64,000 nucleotides of DNA from positions 62,001-126,000 of the forward strand of contig NZ_JBQHVU010000006.1 of assembly GCF_052064335.1 (NCBI RefSeq), written 5' to 3'. Shown piece after piece: positions 50,890-58,960 of this stretch. The number at the start of each line of letters is the position of its first letter. Position 1 is the stretch's first letter. A program made the translations under genes and the position numbers. Below the pieces are notes generated by a model. That model saw nothing but the letters and a program-made list of their open reading frames with translations, did not search any database and had not been told where the DNA came from. Source of the stretch: Weimeria sp002480925 (lineage in GTDB: Bacteria > Bacillota > Clostridia > Lachnospirales > Lachnospiraceae).

Positions 50890-53800
50890 ATGATAGATGG
50901 AAATTTGGCATTACAACCTAAGATTTTTCCCACAGTAGTTAACTATCCTGCGGTAGATCCGCTCGAAGCCAAAGGCTGGTTCAAGGACAGCATTGGGCAG
51001 TTTCGTTCCAATGGTCAGATTAAGGATAAAGAAGGCTTCGATTTATACATCCGCAGACGCAATCTGAACAGTTTCATTGACGACTATTCCAAAAAGTCGT
51101 CATCGGACGGTTGCACGAAGCCCCGTAAAAACTGGGCTTCTGATACGGGGTCAAGTTTGCCTATGGGCAACCCAGAGCCGAAGTTGACCCCATCAGCTTG
51201 CGATGGGGGAAACTGTCTCGGCTCGTCTGCTGAAGGCAGTAAAGCCCTTCCTGCACTTTCATCCTTTTCGGAGTATCCGTCTCTGATGGCTGCAAGAAAA
51301 GATATGCCCTGTCTGCTCATAGGATATGACTCTGAATGGGAAAACCTCGAATCTGGTAGAGATATGCTTTCTTGGCAATACGCTCTCGTTGATGGTGAGG
51401 ATCTTGTTGAGTTCGTCTTCCTTAAAGATGGTGAGGATGATCTTTCATTGATGGACGCTCTCGGATGTATCCTGGATCACCTTGGTAAATATGAAGCCGT
51501 AGATATCCGCACTATTCGCAGATACAAATACTGCACTGAATGGAAGAATAACAAGCCCGTTGAAGTCATTACCGATGACGTTCAGGAAGCCCGTAAGAAC
51601 TGCAAATATGTATTCCGCAGTGATATTGGATTTACCCACGAACTGATTCAGGAAATGCCTGATAAATGCGTAAAGCGTGGTGATCGAGACTGGGCGTGGT
51701 TCCATACCTACCTTGATTTCTCACTTGTTGAAAGCATAAAGGTCTGTATCGTTTGCCATGCCGGGAAGGTTGACCTTTCTGCCCTGTCCTATGGAAAGAA
51801 GAACCTTCTCCGTTATCTGACAGATATTCAGGGCGGTCTTGCATCTCTTCAGCCCGTAAGATATGCACCGAGAAGCCTTAAAAACGTAAACAATACCTGC
51901 GTATATCCGGTCTCTTTATCCATAGCAGATACAATGTGCCACGCACCTGCCGGGAAAAAGAAACTGAAGGATCTCGGTGAAGTCCTCGGTGTTGAAAAAG
52001 TTGATATTGATAAGGCTCAGAAGGAACACATGAAAGGTCTTCTTGCCAAAGATCCTGCTCTTTATATGGAATACGCATCAACAGACAGCGTTGTAACCGT
52101 TCTGTATGCGTCAGCCATGTATGGATATAACAATGCTTTACCCGTAACAGTAACCAGTGCAACAGCAGGAGTAATGAAGGAGACGATGATGAAGTATTTG
52201 GAATGTGAGTCTACCGAAGAATTTAACCGTGTATATCGTGGACTCGAAAAAGTAAAACATGGGAATTACAAGATTCCTGACCGTCCGGGCTTCGTTGAAG
52301 CAACAAGCCTTGAACCCATATCAAATGATGCAAATACTATCCAGTATTTTGCTTCACAGGGCTATCACGGTGGTTACAACATCTGCACCGAAGTCGGATA
52401 TTTCCCTTTTGAAACATTTGACTATGACTTACGAAACGCTTATCCGACAGCAATGTGTCTCGTACCAGATATCGACTGGGAAAATCCCATCCGTAGCGAA
52501 GTGATCCGCAGAGACTTAACCCTTGCAGACTTTACCGGCATCGGTGGTATCAATCCTATCACTCCCTTTGTCGGATATGTCCGCTTTGAGTTCCCAGAAA
52601 CAGTGAAGTACCCTTGCATTCCTGTAAATGTTGACGGTATTCCCCAGTATCCTCTCACATCGGAAGGTATGGATGGCGTGTATGTTGCCGGACCCTTTGT
52701 GTGGCTTGCGCTGAAGCTTGGAGCGCACGTTTATTGTGACAGAGGGTACTTCCTTAATATCCGCTATGTTAAGGACTTCTCGCAGGAATCCAGATCCCTC
52801 GCAATGGCTGTTAAGCAGCTTGTCGTTGACCGCAACCTTGCAAAACACGACAAGGGTAAAGGTTCCTTGGAAGAACTGATACTGAAGACAATGGTTAATA
52901 GCGGATATGGAAAGAACGCACAGAATGTCGTACAGAAAACAGCATGGACAGCCCTTAAAGACCTTATGGAAGATCTCGGTTGCTCTGCTATCACAAACCC
53001 TGTTTCAGCAATGATGATTACATCCATCGTACAGGTGGAACTTATTGCTGCACAGAATCAGATTCAGGCTCTTGGATATATGAGCTGTTCCGTTACCACA
53101 GACGGTTTTATCTCTAACTGTCCTGAAGATATTCTGAAAGGCCTTGACCTTTATGGTCTGAGAAAGTTTATGGAAGCATCCCGTATATTCCTCACGGACG
53201 GTGATCCGGAACTGTGGGAAGCAAAGCATCATCAGGATGATCTCGTTAACTTTACCACAAGAGGAAACGTATCTCTCCATTGTAAAGACCGTGATGGATA
53301 CGATGGAGTATGCGCTCATAACTCCACCAAATCAGGGTTTGAATCTGACTCTTATGAAGACAGACTTTGGCTTATGACTCAGGTTCTTGGTCGCACCGGT
53401 ACCGTTGATTATACAGATGAAGAATGGACTTCCTTTAAGGATCTCGTTCAGGGAAAGCCCTTTGTAGTAAAACCCGAGACCCGTCACATCCGCATGGACT
53501 TCGATATGAAGCGCAAGCCCATCCGTGGAAGCTTTACTACCGACAGAGTGATTGTTGAAGGTCAGGAATATGAAATTGCTCACTTTGATACTGAACCCTT
53601 CAGGAACATCGAAGAGTTCCGTCTCTACAGGAACAAAAAGAAGCTTACAGATGTCCTGCGTACTGAATCTGACTGGGAAATCTTTTGGTTGAAACTTGAT
53701 CTTAACGCAACTGGAGCGCAGCCCCGCAATATGGAATGGGCAATACTGAACTCTTGCATCATGGGTTATCGCTCTGGCAGATGGGATATCCCTGGGCTGA

Positions 53801-53973
53801 ATGATAAGACTGTGGAAGAAAAATGTGAGTGGATCAATGCCCACAATACTTCCGACAGAAAATTCAAACCATCCGATTGGAAGAATGCCAGAAGACCCGA
53901 AAGACAGGCTAATATGCTCCCTCGTGAAATGATTGAAAGCAAGCTTGAAGAACTCATAAACGCCGATATTTAA
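50890..53973 (+). CDS. family B DNA polymerase of a mobile element (DNA_pol_B_2 type)
   Basis: 1027 residues, started at ATG 50890, 7 bases from AGGAGG (ATG 50884 is too close). Exonuclease motifs: LLIGYDSEWEN (ExoI, near 144), a possible ExoII in VCHAGKVDLSAL and YMEYASTDSVVTV (ExoIII, near 395). Polymerase motifs: FDYDLRNAYPTAM (A, near 510), LKTMVNSGYGKNAQN (B, near 665) and SVTTDGFIS (C, near 734). The 150 residues between A and B leave room for a TPR-type insertion as in protein-primed or pipolin polymerases. It may copy the element during transfer or establishment. Terminal protein not seen. Confidence 0.8.
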   Translation: MIDGNLALQPKIFPTVVNYPAVDPLEAKGWFKDSIGQFRSNGQIKDKEGFDLYIRRRNLNSFIDDYSKKSSSDGCTKPRKNWASDTGSSLPMGNPEPKLTPSACDGGNCLGSSAEGSKALPALSSFSEYPSLMAARKDMPCLLIGYDSEWENLESGRDMLSWQYALVDGEDLVEFVFLKDGEDDLSLMDALGCILDHLGKYEAVDIRTIRRYKYCTEWKNNKPVEVITDDVQEARKNCKYVFRSDIGFTHELIQEMPDKCVKRGDRDWAWFHTYLDFSLVESIKVCIVCHAGKVDLSALSYGKKNLLRYLTDIQGGLASLQPVRYAPRSLKNVNNTCVYPVSLSIADTMCHAPAGKKKLKDLGEVLGVEKVDIDKAQKEHMKGLLAKDPALYMEYASTDSVVTVLYASAMYGYNNALPVTVTSATAGVMKETMMKYLECESTEEFNRVYRGLEKVKHGNYKIPDRPGFVEATSLEPISNDANTIQYFASQGYHGGYNICTEVGYFPFETFDYDLRNAYPTAMCLVPDIDWENPIRSEVIRRDLTLADFTGIGGINPITPFVGYVRFEFPETVKYPCIPVNVDGIPQYPLTSEGMDGVYVAGPFVWLALKLGAHVYCDRGYFLNIRYVKDFSQESRSLAMAVKQLVVDRNLAKHDKGKGSLEELILKTMVNSGYGKNAQNVVQKTAWTALKDLMEDLGCSAITNPVSAMMITSIVQVELIAAQNQIQALGYMSCSVTTDGFISNCPEDILKGLDLYGLRKFMEASRIFLTDGDPELWEAKHHQDDLVNFTTRGNVSLHCKDRDGYDGVCAHNSTKSGFESDSYEDRLWLMTQVLGRTGTVDYTDEEWTSFKDLVQGKPFVVKPETRHIRMDFDMKRKPIRGSFTTDRVIVEGQEYEIAHFDTEPFRNIEEFRLYRNKKKLTDVLRTESDWEIFWLKLDLNATGAQPRNMEWAILNSCIMGYRSGRWDIPGLNDKTVEEKCEWINAHNTSDRKFKPSDWKNARRPERQANMLPREMIESKLEELINADI

Positions 53974-54030
53974 GGCATTTGCACAGTATGACACATTAAC
54001 TGCGTCACACCATGATAAGGAGGTTTCTCT

Positions 54031-54489
54031 ATGGATGCACAGAACATGAACATTACAACAACAGAGGGTGTAAATACCCTCTCCACTCCCAAGATGACAA
54101 AGGAAGAAGCACAACAGAAATCCGATGCTGAACTGCTTCAGATAATCCAGCAAGCTCAGGGACATACAGGAAAAGATTTCTCCGATTATATGAACTGTGA
54201 CTTCTCCTACACCTATCTCACCGGACTGATCCGTGACAGAGGATACGAAAACGGATGGCACAAAACATCGGAAGGAGCTTCCCCTGTTGTTAAGCCGACC
54301 GTCATCCGTATGAAAAAGTCCGATGAAGGTACCACCCGCAAATCTTTCAGCATCGATGAAGATGTTGCAGCGGAATGGAAAGAGTTTAACAAGAATGTAC
54401 CTTTCCCTTCCGTCACCCTCGGATGTGCTTTACGCAGATTTATGGATGATTACAAATCTGGCTTGATTAAATTTGAGCTTGAAATCTAA
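54031..54489 (+). CDS. small element-borne protein, possibly DNA-binding
   Basis: 152 residues with RBS AAGGAGG 8 bases upstream. A polar N-terminus, KMTKEEAQQKSDAELLQIIQ, YMNCDFSYTYLTGLIRDRGY, and a C-terminal part RKSFSIDEDVAAEWKEFNKN with VTLGCALRRFMDDYKSG, which has the look of a ribbon-helix-helix or omega-like DNA-binding unit. It directly follows the polymerase and is probably co-transcribed. Could be a partner for replication or copy control; function unknown. Confidence 0.6.
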   Translation: MDAQNMNITTTEGVNTLSTPKMTKEEAQQKSDAELLQIIQQAQGHTGKDFSDYMNCDFSYTYLTGLIRDRGYENGWHKTSEGASPVVKPTVIRMKKSDEGTTRKSFSIDEDVAAEWKEFNKNVPFPSVTLGCALRRFMDDYKSGLIKFELEI

Positions 54490-54689
54490 CATCCATCCTC
54501 GGGTATTGGTTCTCAGTCAGAGTACTGCATTACAAGAAAACGAAAGGTCACAAAGCGACCTTCCATTTCCTTTCCATATCCGTACCCTTCCTTTGAACCA
54601 GCTTTTGTCAGTCAATTCACTACATCATTTAATGCCTTCTCCACAAGGGAGAACCCATTAAATAATTTCGTTACTTTCCTGGCAAAAGC

Positions 54690-55015
54690 AAAAACCACAA
54701 ACTACTCCACCCCCGACCGCCTAAGCTTCTAAATCGTGGTGAAGTAGTTAGGCAAGTTTCGCATTGTGGCAAGCCACAACGCACCGGAAGCCAGCCTTTG
54801 GGCTGTTTCCTAAACTTGCCAGAGGGGCTTTGCCCCCTTGGATCCCCCAGCAAGGTTTATTCAACCTCTGCACACCGAAGCCCGACTGCCTGACTTCAGA
54901 CATCGAAAATCATCCACCGGATAATTTTCTTATGTCTCCGTCAGTCCGTCTAAGGGTTCTACCCTTGCATCCCGCCAAAGGGATTGCATCCCCTTGGATC
55001 CCTGCTCTGCATAAC
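54690..55015 (+). other. candidate oriT region with hairpins
   Basis: Non-coding, GC-rich and full of short inverted repeats: GTGGCAAGCCAC, GGGGC-TTT-GCCCC, CTTGGATCCCCC and later AAAGGGATTGCATCCCCTTGG and GGATCCC. It lies between the polymerase block and mobC, where MOBP-type elements carry their nick region. AGGTCACAAAGCGACCT at 54546-54563 is a separate hairpin. The nick site itself is not identified. Confidence 0.45.
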
Positions 55016-55100
55016 ATACTGTGCATCAGATGTTACGCAGATAAATTCACATAGAATGTTGCACTCTATGTTCACAAATACAGAAAGGAGCGTGTACATC

Positions 55101-55493
55101 ATGAAGAAAGTTAAGCGCAGAAGAAATAAGGCAGTCACCGTACGAATGAGTGAAGCAGAGTACGCTGACTTCCAAAACAGAGTTAAAGAGTCCGGTCTAT
55201 CACAGCAGGCATTTATCATCAGCGCAGTCCGTGGAGCAACCATAACCCCGTCCGATGAAATTGCCGTGCTGAAAGAAATCAGTAAGACCTTCGCCGAGTT
55301 CGTTAAACAGATCCGAGGCATGGGAACAAATCTGAATCAGATGGCTCATGTCGCAAACGGTCAGGGTTATCTTCCCGGTGAAGAATCATTACTGAGGTTA
55401 TATGATCAGGTCGGAAATATGAGAAAGGAGAGTGAAGAGATATGGCAATCAATAAGGTCGTCAATAAATCAACAAAAAGCCACGGAGCAATGA
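55101..55493 (+). CDS. mobC: relaxosome protein MobC
   Basis: 130 residues from ATG 55101 behind AAAGGAG. Basic start KKVKRRRNKAVTVRMSEAEY, ribbon-helix-helix, then the MobC core FVKQIRGMGTNLNQMAHVAN and a helical end. MobC proteins open the DNA at oriT and assist the relaxase. The 3' end overlaps mobA by 52 bases in another frame. Confidence 0.85.
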   Translation: MKKVKRRRNKAVTVRMSEAEYADFQNRVKESGLSQQAFIISAVRGATITPSDEIAVLKEISKTFAEFVKQIRGMGTNLNQMAHVANGQGYLPGEESLLRLYDQVGNMRKESEEIWQSIRSSINQQKATEQ

Positions 55494-56725
55494 GGAACGT
55501 TCTTGAATATGTCCTCCGTGATGAAAAAGTAAAACAAGGATATGTCGAGATTGCCGGTCCGTATTCAGGGGAGACCATCAACTATGATGAAGTCTATCAG
55601 TCTTGGCTTGCTGAAAAGAGACTCTGGGATAAAGACTCCGGAAGAATGTATACCCACAACATCATCAGCTTCCATAAAGATGAACAGGTCACACCAGAGC
55701 AGGTGCTTGAAATCGGAAAAGAATTTGCTGAAAAGTTTTTCCCCGGTCATCAATATCTGATTGGTGTGCATCAGGATAAAGATCACCTGCACTGCCATAT
55801 CGTCACCAACAGTGTTTCTTACATTGACGGTATGAAGCTGCATCAGACCAAAAGGGATCTTGAACATCAGAAGGAGTTTACCAACAAACTCTGCCTTGAA
55901 AGGGGACTGACCATAGCGGAGAAAGGTCATCACTTTGACGGTTCCGTTATCGAACAGGGTGAGATCACTGCATGGAGTAAAGACAAGTACAACCTTCTTA
56001 TCAATGACGCCAAGAAGAGTTTTGTCGCTGAATGTGCTATCGCCATCATGGAAGTGGCTCCTCAGTCCACCAGCCGTGAAGAATTTATCTCCGGTATGGA
56101 AGAAAGAGGATGGTCAGTACAGTGGGAAGATTCCCGGAAGCATATTGTTTTCCAAAATGAGGACGGAAAAAAAGTCCGTGATACCAATATTGAAAAGACC
56201 TTTGCAGGTATGGAAGTGAACAAGGAGGCACTATTAAATGAATTTACGAGACAGAATGAACTCAGGCTCGCAAAACTCAAAGCCGACAGAAAAAAAGAGC
56301 TTGCCGATGCCGAACTCAAACGATACTATGCAGAACTCGAATCCGCTACTGCGGGACTCGATACTGCAAAAGCAGTCCGAGACGATTCAGAAGCAATCAC
56401 AAGAGATACACGAGCTTACCAGCACAATACAGGATATGCAGTCTCAGATGGATCAGATCATCCCGGAATTGGAACACCTGAAGAAACACGGGAGACCCTC
56501 GGACATAGAGAAGATACAGAATCTTTCATCCGAGAACTCGACTCTCAGGAAGAAGCTTCAGGAGAAAAGCGAGACTATCGTATCGCTGAACGACAGGATA
56601 GGGATGCTGAGCAGCGCAGACTTAGTCTTGAAAGAGAACGAGCGCTTAGAGCAGAGCAACAGCGAATTGCGGAAGAAAGAGCAGAACGCCAGAAACGAAG
56701 CATCAGCCACGGTTTCAGCCGTTAA
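55442..56725 (+). CDS. mobA: MOBP-type relaxase MobA
   Basis: 427 residues. The relaxase domain starts AINKVVNKSTKSHGAMRNVL with the likely catalytic Tyr in YVLRDEKV; motif III is HQDKDHLHCHIVTN (near 109-122), the three His that hold the metal. The C-terminal 150 residues are charged and Arg/Glu-rich. It nicks oriT and pilots the strand through a helper conjugation channel. No coupling protein or T4SS gene is seen, so the element is mobilizable rather than self-transferring. Its last 488 bases also code the next gene. Confidence 0.88.
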   Translation: MAINKVVNKSTKSHGAMRNVLEYVLRDEKVKQGYVEIAGPYSGETINYDEVYQSWLAEKRLWDKDSGRMYTHNIISFHKDEQVTPEQVLEIGKEFAEKFFPGHQYLIGVHQDKDHLHCHIVTNSVSYIDGMKLHQTKRDLEHQKEFTNKLCLERGLTIAEKGHHFDGSVIEQGEITAWSKDKYNLLINDAKKSFVAECAIAIMEVAPQSTSREEFISGMEERGWSVQWEDSRKHIVFQNEDGKKVRDTNIEKTFAGMEVNKEALLNEFTRQNELRLAKLKADRKKELADAELKRYYAELESATAGLDTAKAVRDDSEAITRDTRAYQHNTGYAVSDGSDHPGIGTPEETRETLGHREDTESFIRELDSQEEASGEKRDYRIAERQDRDAEQRRLSLERERALRAEQQRIAEERAERQKRSISHGFSR

Positions 56726-57455
56726 AAAGGAATATCAGCAGAAACAGGCTGAGCTTCAGTCTTCCATTGATGCTGCCAATGCCCGGGAGCGTCAGGCAAA
56801 GAAACAGTTAGATGAAGAATCTGCCCGCATCGATGCACTTGCTGAAGCCAAAGTATCCGGTACTAAGAGCAGCCTCAAACGAAAATATGAGGAAAACGCC
56901 AAGAAACAAAAGGATACCCATGAACGCAGGATGAAGAAACTTGAAAGCGAATATAAGTCGAAGACAGACCGTTTATACGGTCTGACCTTCGGTGGGATCC
57001 TTTACAGTTTCCTTGCAACAGTATTTACGGCAATCAATTCTCCGAGGTTTTCAGAAGATATTTTTGCCGTATGCAAGTTCATCGGTGATTTCTTCTCTGT
57101 TCTGTGGGAGAATGCTTCCGTACTTGCGTCGGCTGTATGGTCCCTGAATGAGAAAATCCCATACGCAGTCATTGATTTCATCGTACCGGGTTTACTCGCC
57201 ATCTTAGGTTTCCTCGCCATTTTCCTTGGTGTCCTCGCCTTAGTAGGCTTCGGGTTATATAAGGTAGGAAAGTTCTATGCTGATTTCTTTGCTGACAGCC
57301 TGAGCGTTCTGGTGGCGTTATTATCGCTTGCCATACTGGTATGGTTTGCTGATTACCTATCCTTTATAACATGGAACCTGATTGTGGTATTCATCATTAT
57401 CCATGCCGTGTATGTATTCATTCGAATGCTACTGACATCTTCCAATAGTTATTGA
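56238..57455 (+). CDS. coiled-coil membrane protein overlapping mobA (MobB-like position)
   Basis: 405 residues read in a different frame from mobA for its first 488 bases. Real coding is supported by AAGGAGG 9 bases before the ATG and by continuation far beyond mobA. The first 250 residues are coiled-coil (IQKQSQEIHELTSTIQDMQS, RKKLQEKSETIVSLNDRIGM). Then come four hydrophobic segments, including FIVPGLLAILGFLAIFLGVLALVGFG. It could anchor the relaxosome to the membrane, as overlapping mobB genes do on some plasmids; that role is inferred from place and build. Confidence 0.75.
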   Translation: MNLRDRMNSGSQNSKPTEKKSLPMPNSNDTMQNSNPLLRDSILQKQSETIQKQSQEIHELTSTIQDMQSQMDQIIPELEHLKKHGRPSDIEKIQNLSSENSTLRKKLQEKSETIVSLNDRIGMLSSADLVLKENERLEQSNSELRKKEQNARNEASATVSAVKKEYQQKQAELQSSIDAANARERQAKKQLDEESARIDALAEAKVSGTKSSLKRKYEENAKKQKDTHERRMKKLESEYKSKTDRLYGLTFGGILYSFLATVFTAINSPRFSEDIFAVCKFIGDFFSVLWENASVLASAVWSLNEKIPYAVIDFIVPGLLAILGFLAIFLGVLALVGFGLYKVGKFYADFFADSLSVLVALLSLAILVWFADYLSFITWNLIVVFIIIHAVYVFIRMLLTSSNSY

Positions 57456-57578
57456 TACTGTAAACGAAAACAGATGGTTTCATTGACACATAAAACGATA
57501 ACAATAAATACAGAAAAGAGGCTGATTTTTGTAAAAGAAAGTCAGCCTACCTTTTCTTAAACAGAAAGGACGGATAAT

Positions 57579-58178
57579 ATGATTTACGGATATGCCCGTT
57601 GCTCTACCAACGAAGAACGCCAGTACATCGACAGACAAAAGCGTGAGCTGTTTGCTCTTGGTGTTACCGATGACAAATATATTTATTGGGAATACGAATC
57701 CGGTATGAAGGATGACCGGGCAGAGCTTCAGAAACTCTTTGACATCGTCTTTGAAGGGGATACTATTGCCACTACTGAAGTATCAAGGCTCACCCGTTCT
57801 ACCAAACATCTCTGTGAGATCCTTCAGATCATCAAAGAAAAGCATCTGATCCTTGATATCGGTGGTTCCTTCCGTGTTGACTGCTCCAAAGGTGAAATGG
57901 ATCCCATGACCGAAGGAATGGTAAAGATGTGGGGCGTGTTTGCTGAGATGGAACGAAACATTATATCCCAGAGAGTAAAATCCGGCATGAAGAACGCAGT
58001 TGCCAAAGGTAAACAGATCGGAAGACCGGAAACCACAAAAGAAAATCTTCCAGACAAGTTTTGGAAGTATTATCAGATGTATAAAACCGGAAGCATAAAT
58101 ATATCGGAGATGGCTCGCATTATGAAATGTTCCCGGACATCAATTTACAAGTATATAAAAATAGCGGAGATGGATTAA
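57579..58178 (+). CDS. small serine recombinase (resolvase/invertase family)
   Basis: 199 residues. Catalytic Ser in YGYARCSTNEERQ (residue 9), Arg in EVSRLTRSTKHL, the E-helix FAEMERNIISQRVKSGM and a C-terminal HTH (NISEMARIMKCSRTSIYKYI). It is of small resolvase size, so it more likely resolves dimers or inverts DNA than integrates the element. RBS AAAGGACGG. Its stop overlaps the convergent gene at 58175. Confidence 0.88.
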   Translation: MIYGYARCSTNEERQYIDRQKRELFALGVTDDKYIYWEYESGMKDDRAELQKLFDIVFEGDTIATTEVSRLTRSTKHLCEILQIIKEKHLILDIGGSFRVDCSKGEMDPMTEGMVKMWGVFAEMERNIISQRVKSGMKNAVAKGKQIGRPETTKENLPDKFWKYYQMYKTGSINISEMARIMKCSRTSIYKYIKIAEMD

Positions 58179-58960
58179 GATTCCATCTCCGTTTCTTCTG
58201 TAGACTTCAAATTATGGCATTCCCATTTTAAGCCATCTCCATCCTTTATAAATATGATAAGTTGCGGATCAACCGTGTTATACTCCTGTCTCTCAAAGTA
58301 CCACTCACAAACATATATTTTCGGAAACGGTGATTTAAGAATCTGGTTTAAGAATCCACTTGCGGTTCCGTTCCATGTCCTCTGCGGTATCAATTCCTTC
58401 ATTAGCCGAAACTCTTCATCTGTTGCAAAAACAAACAGCTCAACATCACCATCAGGGTATTTCTTCCCTTTATCCTTTATTATTTCTCTCAGGATATTGT
58501 CTGTTGAAAAATGAATCGTCGGATGGTCACACTTAAACTCTGAAAACTGCTTGGCAAAGTCCATTTCCGTAACATCATATCCCATGTGTTCCTTTAGGAG
58601 TTTTGCATCCTTTTTAAACTGAGCCTGTCCCGCCGAAGTAAGCTTCCAGCCATCACCTCTTTCATAATCGCCTTTGCGGACCCTATCTAAAGCACAACTG
58701 CATTCTGTCTCTACTTTCAAATGTCTTTGAGTATAACCACTCCAATCCTCATCCGACTGAAGTCGATCAAATTTACTAATCCCTTTAGGAATAGCATTAT
58801 TATGAAATGTATGAGTTATCTCAATATACCGACCATCTTTACTCTTGATATCAGGCATACTCTTGCGACTGTTATCATCATAGTAGCTCTTATCGACCTC
58901 TATTCCAAGGTTGCCTAAAATAGTTATTGCCTCTTGTTCACCTTTTTTGCGTTCAGGCAC
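58175..58960 (-). CDS. unknown protein at the end of the type I R-M operon, possible PD-(D/E)XK nuclease
   Basis: 261 residues from a GTG that touches the hsdS stop. No clear RBS, so translation is probably coupled. The N-terminal part reads AITILGNLGIEVDKSYYDD and KSMPDIKSKDGRYIEITHTF, in which PD and E-I-T are spaced as in restriction-like folds, although the Lys is replaced. The rest (LLKEHMGYDVTEMDFAKQFS, KIYVCEWYFERQ) is not recognised. Position as last gene of the operon suggests an accessory defence function. Confidence 0.55.
   Translation of the reverse strand: MPERKKGEQEAITILGNLGIEVDKSYYDDNSRKSMPDIKSKDGRYIEITHTFHNNAIPKGISKFDRLQSDEDWSGYTQRHLKVETECSCALDRVRKGDYERGDGWKLTSAGQAQFKKDAKLLKEHMGYDVTEMDFAKQFSEFKCDHPTIHFSTDNILREIIKDKGKKYPDGDVELFVFATDEEFRLMKELIPQRTWNGTASGFLNQILKSPFPKIYVCEWYFERQEYNTVDPQLIIFIKDGDGLKWECHNLKSTEETEMES

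Noticed and set aside
53332..54261. 309-codon minus-strand frame opposite the polymerase gene
   Set aside because: Antisense to the conserved PolB C-terminus and the next gene; composition and lack of RBS speak for a shadow.
57579..58178. Serine recombinase as the integrase of the element
   Set aside because: At 199 residues it is of small resolvase type; large serine or tyrosine integrases would be expected and may lie beyond the right edge.
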